Shown one piece after another: positions 63,135 through 63,578 of a stretch of DNA of 64,000 nucleotides. The DNA lies in assembly GCA_032622095.1 (NCBI GenBank), contig CP136065.1, forward strand, positions 115,733,195-115,797,194, read 5' to 3'. This stretch comes from Siphonodentalium dalli (Eukaryota > Mollusca > Scaphopoda > Gadilida > Siphonodentaliidae). Every line of letters begins with the position of its first letter. Position 1 is the first letter of the stretch. The position numbers were made by a program, and so were the translations under genes. Under the pieces are notes generated by a model. The model ran no database searches. It saw nothing but the letters and a program-made list of their open reading frames with translations, and was not told the DNA's origin.

Positions 63135-63578
63135 ACAACCTGTTTTTATATGCCCCGCATGGTAGGAAAAAAACATTGTCTATAATGAGACATTGAATTA
63201 GGCAATTATTTCAAACTTGCAATTCCCCATCAGACTCAATTGTGCAACATCCACAAACAAGTACAGACGCTGTATATTCTGCCCAGACCGAGGCGTTCAC
63301 AATGAAATACCTAAATAGCCCGGACTAAGTCGGGCACATCAGCTAGTTCACTAATAAATGTGAATTTGGCCACCCATATGTAATTGCATGGCTCAGAAAA
63401 TGTTTAAGTCTTAGACCCATTGTGGTAAATTATATTGCAATTATATGAGTCACAGACCTTATGTAGTTTACAAATACTGCATATCCAGTCTTCTTCTGGA
63501 ACTTCTTCCAATGGTGGGTCTACACATGTCAAGTGGTACACAGCACTACATGTTTCACAACATAGTAAATCCCCTAAC
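1118..63578 (-). CDS. BPTF: BPTF/NURF301 chromatin-remodelling subunit gene, 20 internal exons (partial at both ends)
   Basis: Spliced gene on the minus strand. Exons in transcript order: 63578-63458, 57343-57222, 56596-56391, 54437-54154, 50448-49911, 46745-46521, 35462-35079, 34374-34232, 33627-30579, 30140-30002, 29500-29232, 26679-26512, 21452-21342, 20945-20046, 19603-19420, 13897-13672, 10321-10035, 8846-8673, 2065-1870, 1202-1118. Every junction has AG/GT borders and the codon phases chain without a frameshift for about 2,600 codons. Domain order is PHD1, the conserved [11 protein letters not shown] region, charged linkers, the NKHQH and FLHPNW blocks, a long acidic exon ending in a conserved RWDD block, Q/T/S-rich linkers, coiled coil, two PHD fingers and the bromodomain start. 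This is the order of animal BPTF. BPTF recruits the ISWI ATPase to nucleosomes in the nucleus and reads H3K4me3 (PHD) and acetylated histone tails (bromodomain). The DDT domain and start codon lie beyond 64000, and the bromodomain end lies before position 1. Confidence 0.95.
1870..2065 (-). CDS. BPTF: BPTF exon w19: end of PHD 3 and linker to bromodomain
   Basis: 196 nt; acceptor GATGTTTCAG/ATTC, donor TTTGCAG/GTATGTT, phase 0 out. It encodes [26 protein letters not shown], then [16 protein letters not shown], the helical linker between PHD and bromodomain. It is nearly the same as the vertebrate [16 protein letters not shown] finger and its LTEKDYEGLKRVLRSLQ linker. This PHD plus the bromodomain forms the known H3K4me3/acetyl-lysine reader pair in human BPTF. 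Confidence 0.97.
2638..2969. mobile_element. MITE with about 51-bp perfect terminal inverted repeats
   Basis: 332 bp. The left end GATATTTTTAAAAATATAAT through GAAAGCCTGAACACTG is repeated exactly inverted at 2919-2969. The 160 or so bases behind the left TIR (2690-2850) match, inverted, the right end of the neighbouring 4.6-kb element (7395-7565). It is therefore a shortened relative of that element. Superfamily not recognised. Confidence 0.85.
3960..4425 (+). repeat. two diverged tandem units inside the TIR element
   Basis: Units start at about 3960 and 4166 with CTGAGGTACCTATGTATCAC. Both contain TATAAAATGATATAAT, a GGAGCCAGA phrase and end in CAGAGAACATG. The second copy carries small insertions. 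Confidence 0.75.
6150..6960 (+). repeat. degenerate direct duplication, units about 530 bp apart
   Basis: Shared phrases in the same order include ACGAGAATC, TCAATC-CTGTC, AATGACACTA, GACCAACACATCT and a run ending near AGCGACTC/AGCGTCAG, at about 6190-6480 and 6725-6955. Divergence is high. Confidence 0.55.
7780..8029 (+). repeat. family E dispersed repeat fragment
   Basis: Contains GCGCATCAAAGATGG, AATCAAGATATTGTTGTGAA and ATAAAATTGCTAAAAATAG phrases that recur at 19838-19935 and 57690-58215. Confidence 0.75.
8030..8400 (+). repeat. family A dispersed repeat, 5' portion
   Basis: Begins with a diverged GTGTCAATAACACTGAAGCTC head and continues with TTAATGGAGCGATAAGGAAT and GATGCAAAGAGTAAAA phrases typical of family A. 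No terminal hairpin remains. Confidence 0.75.
8673..8846 (-). CDS. BPTF: BPTF exon w18: end of PHD 2 and start of PHD 3 (symmetric exon)
   Basis: 174 nt, exactly 58 codons; acceptor TTTTTCAG/GTTCTAC, donor CAGCCT/GTAAGTA. It encodes [16 protein letters not shown], the last Cys pair in [10 protein letters not shown], a short linker, then a fresh [11 protein letters not shown]. It therefore closes PHD 2 and opens PHD 3. Its two borders cut the PHD fold at the same codon and in the same phase (one base in, two out), so including or skipping it keeps a whole finger. Zinc ligands and the cage Tyr/Trp residues are all present. Confidence 0.96.
8847..10034. other. intron 17 (1.2 kb)
   Basis: A foldback element (about 9160-9660). 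The rest is AT-rich and unrecognised. Confidence 0.75.
9160..9660. mobile_element. foldback element with long inverted arms
   Basis: The left arm (about 9166-9290: TTTGACAAGAAGTACTTGCA, CCACTGCATTA, CTTACTATATCAACTAGGG) is repeated inverted at about 9520-9650. Arms are about 110-120 bases with small gaps around a centre of about 230 bases. No coding part. Confidence 0.75.
10035..10321 (-). CDS. BPTF: BPTF exon w17: Pro-rich linker and start of PHD finger 2
   Basis: 287 nt; acceptor TGTTTTCAG/GCACAG, donor GCTAA/GTAAGTAT. It encodes [17 protein letters not shown], a proline-rich run ([10 protein letters not shown]), a basic KERKKKGK segment, then [15 protein letters not shown]. The last part is the first Cys pair and the first two aromatic-cage tyrosines of an H3K4me3-type PHD. 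The final codon is split AA/G, in the same place as in exon w18. Confidence 0.96.
12853..12962. mobile_element. foldback MITE (GCAGAATGAGG family)
   Basis: Arms GCAGAATGAGGTTCCCAGAG.. and ..CTCTGGGGACCTCATTCTGC, about 38 bases each, face each other across a loop of about 15 bases (hairpin 12853-12945). AAATGACAGACACACTA follows on the right. The same family appears at 43129-43355, about 43568-43630 and 52106-52513. Confidence 0.85.
12964..13561 (-). mobile_element. hAT-like element keeping a BED-type zinc-finger segment
   Basis: 598 bp. Ends are CAGGGTTCCTGC and GCGGGAACCCTG (12-base TIR, one mismatch), flanked on both sides by ACTAC (12959-12963 and 13562-13566). The 5-bp duplication suits some hAT clades. 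Subterminal TTCAAGGCC phrases repeat at both ends. On the minus strand about 13390-13206 is open and reads [20 protein letters not shown] followed by [12 protein letters not shown]. This gives C-x2-C-x16-H-x5-H, the zinc-finger layout at the N-terminus of many hAT transposases. No catalytic domain is present. Confidence 0.8.
13206..13390 (-). pseudogene. zinc-finger fragment of a hAT-type transposase
   Basis: Open minus-strand segment with C-x2-C-x16-H-x5-H (CKLCLKTF, then SHVKSDKH). It has no start codon in frame and no downstream DDE or dimerisation domain. It could be one exon, since TTTACAG lies just upstream. It lies wholly inside the TIR-bounded element 12964-13561. Confidence 0.7.
13672..13897 (-). 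CDS. BPTF: BPTF exon w16: VCSQVLK and long Lys/Glu coiled coil
   Basis: 226 nt; acceptor ATGCTTTCAG/ATATG, donor ATACAT/GTATGTT, ends in phase 0. It encodes [20 protein letters not shown], a [15 protein letters not shown] coiled coil, then [16 protein letters not shown]. All three parts match vertebrate BPTF (VCNQVMK..LDKIDKEEK, ESVEQKR, LLFKHKEQLRAEILKKR). A long TC run sits in the intron about 50 bases upstream of the acceptor. Confidence 0.96.
13946..13988. repeat. GA/TC microsatellite near splice acceptor
   Basis: A nearly pure GA run on the plus strand, TC on the transcribed strand, ending about 50 bases upstream of the exon w16 acceptor. Confidence 0.95.
14470..14640 (+). repeat. family B repeat, head segment
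   Basis: GACTGGGGTCGCTCAC, GACTGCAAAGACTGGGACTC and ATGTAGATCGGTGAATAT are shared, in order, with 51260-51425. It lies on the other side of the family A insertion from the remaining family B sequence. Confidence 0.78.
14811..16302 (+). repeat. long family A repeat with eight tandem 156-179-bp units
   Basis: Starts with AAAGTGTCAATGACACTGTAGCTCAACTT and ends in a hairpin TAGCTCAAACTTAC-AAA-GTAAGTTGAGCTA (16271-16300). The first and last bases (TAGCTCAACTT, AAGTTGAGCTA) form a short TIR. Inside, the GGCCATGTTTTTT phrase recurs at about 14951, 15130, 15292, 15456, 15612, 15774, 15940 and 16097. A higher-order copy of about 482 bp is clear: 15417-15630 is almost the same as 15899-16110. Confidence 0.88.
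16320..17430 (+). repeat. family B repeat, tandem units
   Basis: About five 155-200-bp units with ATTTGACCTGGTGACCC, a CAAATCTGAA(T/C)C phrase and an AAGAATTA(C/T)TATGGAG phrase. 17160-17430 matches 51490-51740 (ATACATATGATAGA, TCTCCAG, TCAGATTTCACTTGACATGT). Part of a larger family B copy that family A has split. Confidence 0.8.
17850..18210 (+). repeat. family B repeat, tail
   Basis: Units as in 53040-53578 (ATGTCCCTGGATCTGC, CCCATTTGAACAAATCTGAA), then GACGGACGGATGGACAAATG and GACTATAGCTCCACCGG. The terminal hairpin is damaged after CCACCGGA. Confidence 0.78.
18740..19400 (+). repeat. degenerate family A repeat
   Basis: Head GAAAGTGTCAATGACACTGT plus CATAGCTCAACTTGG, then diverged units with AGGTCACCCCAAATATCC and GTGTGCCAAAG phrases. 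No tail hairpin. Confidence 0.75.
19420..19603 (-). CDS. BPTF: BPTF exon w15: [12 protein letters not shown] conserved linker
   Basis: 184 nt; acceptor TTATTTCAG/TTGTG, donor GAGTTAG/GTTTGTA. It encodes [27 protein letters not shown] and [10 protein letters not shown]. The last codon is split (AG plus A of w16, Arg) and gives the conserved run into [11 protein letters not shown]. The vertebrate protein has PAEREENQRMIVCNQVMK at this junction, so the exon pair is well supported. Confidence 0.93.
19604..20045. other. intron 14 (0.4 kb)
   Basis: Contains a family E fragment (19838-19935, GCGCATCAAAGATGG phrase). Nothing else recognised. Confidence 0.75.
19838..19935 (+). repeat. family E dispersed repeat fragment
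   Basis: GCGCATCAAAGATGGCTC, AAGAGTGAAAATCTGTCCGA and ATAACTAAAAATAGA phrases, as at 57700-58210. Confidence 0.75.
20046..20945 (-). CDS. BPTF: BPTF exon w14: 900-nt Thr/Ser/Pro/Val-rich linker
   Basis: Acceptor GCTTCCTCAG/GTCAAC, donor CAGCAAG/GTACAAG; 300 codons with no stop. It begins [19 protein letters not shown], a motif also found in vertebrate BPTF and other Q-rich cofactors, then runs of Ser, Thr, Val, Ala and Pro with repeated PVTSP, TIVSVG and SPTK phrases. Predicted disordered, transactivation-like. Symmetric phase. The open frame seen on the other strand at 20444-20770 is a shadow of this exon. Confidence 0.94.
20946..21341. other. intron 13 (0.4 kb)
   Basis: A short direct repeat (ATAATACAGTCTATAATACA at about 21041 and 21070). 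Nothing else. Confidence 0.75.
21342..21452 (-). CDS. BPTF: BPTF exon w13: short Gln-containing linker
   Basis: 111 nt, 37 codons; acceptor GTAACAG/TTGTTTC, donor TTACCAG/GTAAGAG. It encodes [17 protein letters not shown], then [20 protein letters not shown]. The GQLQLIP-like wording resembles the vertebrate Q-rich region. The exon is symmetric (one base in, one out). It is too short to be seen by open-frame length alone. Confidence 0.87.
21480..21560 (+). repeat. family A head fragment
   Basis: AAATGAAAGTGTCAATGTCA then CTGTAGCTCAGGTTGAGGG, the 5' end of family A, cut after about 80 bases. Confidence 0.7.
23283..23930. repeat. cluster of nested inverted segments
   Basis: Three segments are present twice in opposite orientation. 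23283-23342 (CTACGGGATTAGAGTAGGAT) pairs with 23478-23540. 23342-23410 (CATGAACGTTAATACC) pairs with 23783-23855. 23535-23612 (CCTCATATTTATATGTAGG) pairs with 23858-23930. The junctions do not fit one simple palindrome. The last segment is itself a hairpin (CTCTCATCCTCATAT / ATGTAGGATGAGAG). Confidence 0.8.
24550..26245 (-). mobile_element. 5'-truncated CR1/L2-like non-LTR retrotransposon
   Basis: Minus-strand reverse transcriptase, then a C-terminal [10 protein letters not shown] segment, then a 3' end with GCGCTATACAAATACTC and an ATT-repeat tail at about 24550. This tail type is usual for CR1/L2-group LINEs. The 5' part (endonuclease and ORF1) is absent beyond about 26245. It lies in the same direction as the host gene, in intron 12. 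Confidence 0.9.
24686..26245 (-). pseudogene. LINE reverse transcriptase, one in-frame stop
   Basis: Open on the minus strand from about 26245 to a TGA at 24908-24910, then open in the same frame to a TAA near 24686. Visible RT features include SLDPIPT (about 26220), [10 protein letters not shown] and [30 protein letters not shown] (first catalytic Asp), [14 protein letters not shown], the YADDTQ catalytic motif (about 25560) and [10 protein letters not shown]. The segment after the stop ([19 protein letters not shown]) is the usual LINE C-terminal end. One nonsense codon in over 500 suggests a fairly young insertion. The endonuclease domain is missing, so the copy cannot move by itself. Confidence 0.92.
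26512..26679 (-). CDS. BPTF: BPTF exon w12: Ser/Thr/Pro-rich linker
   Basis: 168 nt; acceptor CTTTCAG/TCACAAC, donor GCAAAAG/GTATTC. It encodes [40 protein letters not shown] and ARTTPAAK. Phase one-in, one-out on both sides, so it is symmetric with w11, w13 and w14, and each of these linkers could be skipped without a frameshift. No domain. Assigned by phase, splice sites and composition like the vertebrate TVTIRPNTSG region. Confidence 0.88.
26868..27963 (+). mobile_element. hAT-like non-autonomous element
   Basis: 1,096 bp. Ends CAGGCCTGTC and GACAGGCCTG are inverted, flanked by CTTACT on both sides (26862-26867 and 27964-27969). Subterminal hairpins of the GCGGGCGAT..TAGCCCGC type occur at both ends. 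It holds a 59-codon reading frame at 27288-27467. No transposase catalytic part. Confidence 0.75.
27288..27467 (+). pseudogene. small zinc-knuckle-like frame inside the hAT-like element
   Basis: ATG to TGA, 59 codons: [20 protein letters not shown], then [16 protein letters not shown] and [14 protein letters not shown]. The CKICARH motif resembles the first Cys pair of zinc fingers at the start of hAT-type proteins. A good splice donor (GGGAAA/GTATGA) overlaps the stop, so this is probably a first exon whose partners were deleted. Function of the relic unknown. Confidence 0.6.
29232..29500 (-). CDS. BPTF: BPTF exon w11: [11 protein letters not shown] helix and Gln-rich linker
   Basis: 269 nt; acceptor ATTTTAG/AGTTGAG, donor AACCCAG/GTAACC. 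It encodes [16 protein letters not shown], a Gln-rich run, then Val/Thr/Ala/Pro-rich sequence ([19 protein letters not shown]). The start matches the VEKEKAQAVEQ helix of vertebrate BPTF and the rest is linker. A near-perfect foldback element (29535-29707) lies about 35 bases upstream of its acceptor. Confidence 0.92.
29501..30001. other. intron 10 (0.5 kb)
   Basis: About one third is a foldback element (29535-29707). The rest is unrecognised AT-rich sequence. Confidence 0.8.
29535..29707. mobile_element. near-perfect foldback element close to a 3' splice site
   Basis: The left arm (AAATAGAGAGTAATCAATT, CCGAGAATTACGTT, AATAATTCAC, GGCGAGAGA, GTAAGAAAC) is repeated inverted on the right with few mismatches. 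Arms are about 78 bases and the loop is short (AGCTTTAGCG region). It lies 35-207 bases upstream of the exon w11 acceptor. Confidence 0.88.
30002..30140 (-). CDS. BPTF: BPTF exon w10: [14 protein letters not shown] conserved exon
   Basis: 139 nt; acceptor CTTGTAG/AGAAATAC, donor GAAAA/GTAAGAT. It encodes [15 protein letters not shown], then [19 protein letters not shown] and IKQFGEK. Vertebrate BPTF has TW.AEEELELWEIR.F at the same place. Two bases left at the end join the A of exon w11 to give Lys, so both splice borders are fixed by frame. Confidence 0.95.
30141..30578. other. intron 9 (0.4 kb)
   Basis: No gene or repeat recognised. Confidence 0.8.
30579..33627 (-). CDS. BPTF: BPTF exon w9: 3,049-nt exon, disordered acidic body with conserved RWDD-containing end
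   Basis: Acceptor TTTTCCAG/GTTTTT, donor CCTAAAG/GTATGAT. It starts [20 protein letters not shown], homologous to the [16 protein letters not shown] start in vertebrates. A short basic segment is followed by roughly 750 residues rich in Asp, Glu, Ser and Lys, with [20 protein letters not shown] near 32900 (the vertebrate SKLDGLLERRIK match). The last 160 or so residues (31070-30579) are strongly conserved: [69 protein letters not shown] and VPIGVP. The acidic middle is likely disordered. No frameshift or stop is seen across 1,016 codons. The exon could be mistaken for a start exon because its first Met falls at 33306, but the reading frame is open upstream to the acceptor. Confidence 0.96.
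33628..34231. other. intron 8 (0.6 kb)
   Basis: No gene. 33905-34160 carries a fragment (AGAGTATCCCCACGAAGGTG near 33913) resembling text near 10420 in intron 16, so it is probably an old dispersed repeat. Confidence 0.7.
34232..34374 (-). CDS. BPTF: BPTF exon w8: charged KKKEKEQ linker and WIKY strand
   Basis: 143 nt; acceptor ATTACAG/GTCAT, donor CATTCT/GTGAG. It encodes [15 protein letters not shown], a Lys/Glu-rich run ([16 protein letters not shown]) and [11 protein letters not shown]. Vertebrate BPTF has GHTRL, then a KKKEKK run and WVKYTFPVKH at the same place. Phase two-in, zero-out links it to [13 protein letters not shown] of exon w9. Confidence 0.95.
34375..35078. other. intron 7 (0.7 kb)
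   Basis: AT-rich, no recognised element. Open frames here lack splice or homology support. Confidence 0.8.
35079..35462 (-). CDS. BPTF: BPTF exon w7: highly conserved NKHQH / FLHPNW block
   Basis: 384 nt; acceptor TTTTTCAG/GAATGG, donor TCATTAG/GTTAGTG. The peptide carries [37 protein letters not shown], a helical [23 protein letters not shown] block, NWLKVIG and [17 protein letters not shown] ending WHDSLG. These are among the best conserved BPTF residues and correspond to the WHIM-like helical part that follows the PHD in ISWI-partner proteins. Role inferred from the family: contact with the ISWI remodelling module. Confidence 0.96.
36021..36907 (+). mobile_element. hAT element, internally deleted, with 8-bp target duplication
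   Basis: 887 bp. Ends TAGGGTCCTGCGAA and TTCGCAGGACCCTA are inverted copies, flanked by the exact 8-bp repeat CTTCAGCA (36013-36020 and 36908-36915). Subterminal ATTCGATATTCGATTCG phrases occur at both ends. Eight-base duplications are the hAT hallmark. It contains a BED zinc-finger frame (36321-36497) but no catalytic domain. Confidence 0.92.
36321..36497 (+). pseudogene. BED zinc-finger relic of a hAT transposase
   Basis: ATG to TGA, 58 codons; the frame is open further upstream to about 36258. It starts [12 protein letters not shown] and contains [36 protein letters not shown]. This is a BED finger (W..F start, C-x2-C, S-T-T-H-L-W-N, K-H-P). The first zinc-binding His, normally in a W-N-H-L context, reads Arg here (WNRL), so the finger is probably broken. 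Confidence 0.85.
37013..37310 (+). repeat. inverted-pair repeat, left copy
   Basis: GAATTCAGTG, GACCGATTTTTGATAAAA, a CCCCAATTTTGGGG core and AATTTAGCAAAGTCAAGAAT. The same sequence is found inverted at 46255-46480. Confidence 0.85.
37400..37710 (+). repeat. degenerate telomere-like CCCTAAC tract
   Basis: Many irregular copies of CCTAACC / CATAACC / ACCCTAACC over about 300 bases. It is too degenerate for a true telomeric array. Confidence 0.7.
39108..39975 (+). repeat. two-copy direct repeat (39108-39335 and 39750-39975)
   Basis: Shared in order: ACCAATTGTAC, GACTGTCCAAGATC, AAGTGACTTAGTCGGACAG, TGCGTAGC, AGAGCG and a GATTG.GA run. The copies are about 640 bases apart. Confidence 0.7.
41990..43060 (+). 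repeat. left arm of a 4-kb imperfect palindrome
   Basis: 42085-42200, 42265-42350, 42395-42430 and 43015-43060 match, inverted, 45900-46010, 45700-45830, 45630-45660 and 45510-45560. A 500-base stretch (about 42440-43000) is extra in this arm. Confidence 0.8.
43047..43715 (+). repeat. direct 70-bp duplication bracketing foldback MITE copies
   Basis: 43047-43116 and 43640-43712 both read ACTAGTAGTTGCAGCACTTG, GGTTGAAGAAGATGAGGG and ACTAACATAATTCTT. Between them lie two partial copies of the GCAGAATGAGG MITE family (43129-43355 and 43568-43630). Confidence 0.8.
44560..46048 (+). repeat. 38-bp perfect direct repeat, 1.45 kb apart
   Basis: ATAAATTTCACTAGCATATA followed by CTTACATCACACAACTAA occurs at 44560-44597 and 46011-46048. 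Nearby AAATTGTGCAAATATAA is also shared. Confidence 0.75.
45500..46015 (-). repeat. right arm of the 4-kb imperfect palindrome
   Basis: Inverted partner of 41990-43060. Clear shared phrases are GAGATGGCTGCCAAAATGG, GGGATGACA.ATATCACAT and CACATTAATTTTGATTGGCT. Confidence 0.8.
46255..46480 (-). repeat. inverted-pair repeat, right copy
   Basis: Reverse complement of 37013-37310, with the same outer GAATTCAGTGG border and inner GCAAAAATTTAGCAAAGTC. Lies 40 bases from the exon w6 donor. Confidence 0.85.
46521..46745 (-). CDS. BPTF: BPTF exon w6: RMITRSKTG motif exon
   Basis: 225 nt; acceptor CTTTTTCAG/ATTCC, donor AATTAG/GTAAAC. It encodes [13 protein letters not shown], a Thr/Ser-rich run, [18 protein letters not shown], and ends QYYKLG. 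Vertebrate BPTF has a comparable I/V-TR-basic motif, a VNSQGEI-type strand and an F/Y-KLG end just before the NQY exon. Phase one-out joins to the GA of exon w7. Confidence 0.93.
47043..48098. mobile_element. PIF/Harbinger-like non-autonomous element
   Basis: 1,056 bp. The ends (GGCCTAAAAAAAAAGACGTT.. and ..AATGTATTTTTTATAGGCC) share TTTGTTTCCGCTAAC in inverted order, about 33 bases with a few mismatches. TTA flanks both sides (47040-47042 and 48099-48101). GGCC-type ends with a TTA/TAA duplication fit PIF/Harbinger. No transposase frame. Confidence 0.75.
48410..49010 (+). repeat. family C tandem repeat with terminal hairpin
   Basis: Three to four units of about 180 bp (CATAACTCTGGTAAAA, GTATGTGGGTATCCTTTCC, GACAAAGGACAA.GAAAT). 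Then GGACAGACAGACAGACGGA and a hairpin ATGCCCCGAACC..GGTCGGGGCAT at 48979-49010. Confidence 0.85.
49160..49855 (+). repeat. family D tandem repeat with terminal hairpin
   Basis: About three and a half units of about 175 bp (TTGACCGAAAAATGTAGGAA, TAAGTCGAAAAAGGGG, CATAATCGCAGGTGCAC). Then GACGACGGACGGACGGACAA and a hairpin TATACCCCCCC..GGGGGGGTATA at 49824-49855. Confidence 0.87.
49911..50448 (-). CDS. BPTF: BPTF exon w5: Thr/Ser-rich linker
   Basis: 538 nt; acceptor CTTTCAG/AAACCAG, donor AAATCAG/GTAATAA, phase 0 in, one base out. It starts [20 protein letters not shown] and holds two Thr-rich runs ([10 protein letters not shown] and TTMTTTTTS). A better ordered part follows, with [35 protein letters not shown] and an acidic end. 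No named domain is seen. A tandem repeat (49160-49860) ends about 50 bases past the donor. Confidence 0.9.
51100..51967 (+). repeat. family B composite repeat with terminal hairpin
   Basis: A GTCGGAGCCGATCAATT head, GACTGGGGTCGCTCAC segment, ATACATATGATAGATTG segment, then a GATGGACAGATGGATGG tract and hairpin AGCTCCACCGGAGAC-TTC-GTCTCAGGTGAGCT (51935-51966). A shortened version of the copy spread over 14470-18200. Confidence 0.83.
52106..52513. mobile_element. 408-bp MITE with long TIRs (GCAGAATGAGG family)
   Basis: Begins TAGTGTGTCTGACATTTGCA and ends TGCAAATGGCAGGCACACTA, inverted copies with TA at each edge. Inner subterminal GAATAAGGTCCCC / GGGGACCTCATTC extends the TIR. A second internal inverted block lies near 52404-52497. 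No coding part. Confidence 0.82.
53040..53578 (+). repeat. family B repeat, three units and terminal hairpin
   Basis: Units with CCCATTTGAACAAATCTGAA and ACATCCACACCAAATATGAA, then TTGACGGACGGACAGACGAG and hairpin AGCTCCACCGGAGAC-TTC-GTCTCAGGTGAGCT (53547-53578). Confidence 0.85.
54154..54437 (-). CDS. BPTF: BPTF exon w4: Lys/Glu-rich coiled-coil and acidic linker
   Basis: 284 nt; acceptor CATTTCAG/ATCGAA, donor GATGAG/GTAAATC, ends in phase 0. It encodes [18 protein letters not shown], then repeated KLKE/KEEK units and an acidic, Gly/Asp/Ser-rich tail ([18 protein letters not shown]). The first 40 or so residues look like a single charged helix and the rest is probably disordered. Sequence conservation to vertebrate BPTF is weak here. 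Assignment rests on splice sites, phase and position. Confidence 0.88.
54541..55130 (+). repeat. family A repeat, degenerate, no tail
   Basis: CATTGTAGCTCAACTTG head, CAATGGAGCGATAAGGAAT, and several diverged units with CCATCTAG.GGT and GGTGTG(C/G)CGA phrases. Confidence 0.75.
55470..55570 (+). repeat. family F repeat copy
   Basis: CTGTACTTTCATGTGGG, AATCC.CATGCAAAATT and GAAACCATCTAGGATGG, matching 57055-57175. A further diverged head occurs at about 55310-55390. Confidence 0.7.
56391..56596 (-). CDS. BPTF: BPTF exon w3: YYST helical segment
   Basis: 206 nt; acceptor TATTTCAG/AGAGAAG, donor AATG/GTATGTCC. It encodes [19 protein letters not shown], then a Glu/Asp/Leu-rich helical run ending in VIAIDN. 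Vertebrate BPTF has the same WYYST..QL.EL...D layout at this place, with the helical Met/Glu-rich stretch behind it. Phase is one base in, one base out, which fits w2 and w4. Confidence 0.93.
56597..57221. other. intron 2 (0.6 kb)
   Basis: AT-rich. Its right part (57040-57190) is a copy of the dispersed family F repeat also present at about 55470-55570. Nothing else recognised. Confidence 0.75.
57040..57190 (+). repeat. family F repeat copy beside exon w2
   Basis: CACCTGTATTTTCATGTGGG, AATCCGCATACAAAATT and GAAACCATCTGGGATGG, ending about 30 bases from the exon w2 donor. Confidence 0.72.
57222..57343 (-). CDS. BPTF: BPTF exon w2: conserved segment after PHD1
   Basis: 122 nt, phase 0 start, two bases left over at the end. 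Acceptor is AATACAG/GTTAAAGG and donor is ATAGT/GTAAGTT. It encodes VKGISNC, then [16 protein letters not shown] and MARRLIV, matching the stretch of animal BPTF right after the N-terminal PHD (vertebrates have GYDR..RKYWF and a similar RRL). It is too short to stand out as an open reading frame. It was found because exon w1 ends in phase 0 and w3 needs two preceding bases, and this exon meets both demands. A dispersed intronic repeat (57040-57190) ends only about 30 bases beyond the donor. Confidence 0.93.
57690..58215 (+). repeat. family E repeat, two units
   Basis: Units at about 57718 and 58095 with CCCATAAGAGTGAATCTGT and AATCACTAAAAAT. Between them is an AATCAAGATATTGTTGTGAA segment as at 7830. 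Confidence 0.75.
59400..59794 (-). mobile_element. Helitron, 5' part only (unit 0)
   Basis: The minus-strand 5' end TCTACTATATATTTTGGGAC starts at 59794, directly after the CTAG end of unit 1. Interior TGACCTTGAATTGACC / AAGGTCAAGGTCAGG as in the other units. No 3' hairpin or CTAG end was found, so it is 3' truncated. The left border is approximate. Confidence 0.7.
59795..60675 (-). mobile_element. Helitron unit 1 of tandem array
   Basis: 881 bp. On the minus strand it starts TCTATTATATATTTTGGGAA (60675) and ends GCCCGGACGAAGTCGGGTCC-ACCAG-CTAG (59795). The TC start, 3' hairpin and CTRR end are the Helitron hallmarks. It contains a repeated 120-130-bp block with TGACCTTGAAATGACCC and GACTCGAAAACGGTCGAGCC-type text. 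No helicase. Confidence 0.85.
60676..61255 (-). mobile_element. Helitron unit 2 of tandem array
   Basis: 580 bp, same ends as unit 1 (5' TCTATTATATATTTTGGGAA at 61255; 3' hairpin and CTAG at 60676-60679). Directly joined to units 1 and 3 without spacer. Confidence 0.85.
61256..61860 (-). mobile_element. Helitron unit 3 of tandem array, with 122-bp minisatellite
   Basis: 605 bp; 5' TCTATTATATATTTTGAAGA at 61860, 3' GCCCGGACAATGTCGGGCTC-ATCGG-CTAG at 61256. Inside are four 122-123-bp repeats (starting near 61292, 61415, 61537 and 61660) with ACCAAATTTCAAGTCGATAG and CTGCGCATGCGCGAAG on the plus strand. Confidence 0.85.
61861..62253 (-). mobile_element. Helitron unit 4 of tandem array
   Basis: 393 bp; 5' TCTCATATATATTTTGAAGA at 62253, preceded by A as expected for insertion between A and T. 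3' hairpin GCCCGGACAACGTCGGGCTC and CTAG at 61861. Two copies of the 122-bp repeat. Confidence 0.82.
62254..62770 (+). mobile_element. plus-strand Helitron, 5'-damaged
   Basis: TATAGACTCGAAAACGGCTC at 62263 matches the region just inside the 5' end of the next Helitron. The 3' end is CTGCTAG at 62764-62770 with a weak CCAGTGG hairpin before it. The TC start is lost or merged with the head of minus-strand unit 4. Confidence 0.6.
63015..63197 (+). pseudogene. C-terminal relic of a Helitron Pif1-type helicase
   Basis: [28 protein letters not shown] matches helicase motif VI of Helitron RepHel proteins (QFP..L.FAM.INKSQGQ.L). After a poly-C run at about 63105-63134 the frame changes, and [13 protein letters not shown] (the usual end of RepHel) follows. 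The part between, normally holding the VALSR-type motif, is replaced by the C run. A second, shorter echo of the motif-VI DNA lies at 63215-63275. Not functional. Confidence 0.8.
63105..63134 (+). repeat. poly-C run
   Basis: About 30 consecutive C inside the helicase relic. A shorter C run occurs at about 14659-14675. Confidence 0.95.
63458..63578 (-). CDS. BPTF: BPTF exon w1: second half of N-terminal PHD finger
   Basis: 121 nt: one base completing a codon, then 40 codons, ending in phase 0. Acceptor is TTTACAG and donor is AAG/GTCTGTG. The peptide contains [28 protein letters not shown] and CSICKLHK, which are zinc ligands 3 to 8 of a C4HC3 PHD finger. It is close in wording to the PHD that follows the DDT domain in vertebrate BPTF. 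The first Cys pair must lie in an upstream exon outside the window. This N-terminal PHD is not the H3K4me3 reader; it lacks the aromatic cage seen in exons w17-w19. Confidence 0.95.

Larger units (their letters stand above)
62771..63346 (+). mobile_element. plus-strand Helitron with helicase relic
   Basis: 576 bp; 5' TCTATTATATATTTTGGAAC directly after a CTAG, a TG run, TATAGACTCGAAAACTGCTT, a helicase fragment (63015-63197), then GCCCGGACTAAGTCGGGC hairpin (63318-63335) and CTAG at 63343-63346 followed by T. Confidence 0.85.
57344..63457. other. intron 1 (6.1 kb)
   Basis: Holds a family E repeat (57690-58215), a family B-like fragment near 58740-58860, a minus-strand Helitron array (59400-62253) and two plus-strand Helitrons (62254-63346), all listed separately. 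The stretch 58216-59340 has no gene. Confidence 0.8.

Noticed and set aside
63060-63190. Proline-rich peptide frame
   Set aside because: The proline run comes from the poly-C tract; the flanks are two frames of a Helitron helicase relic.
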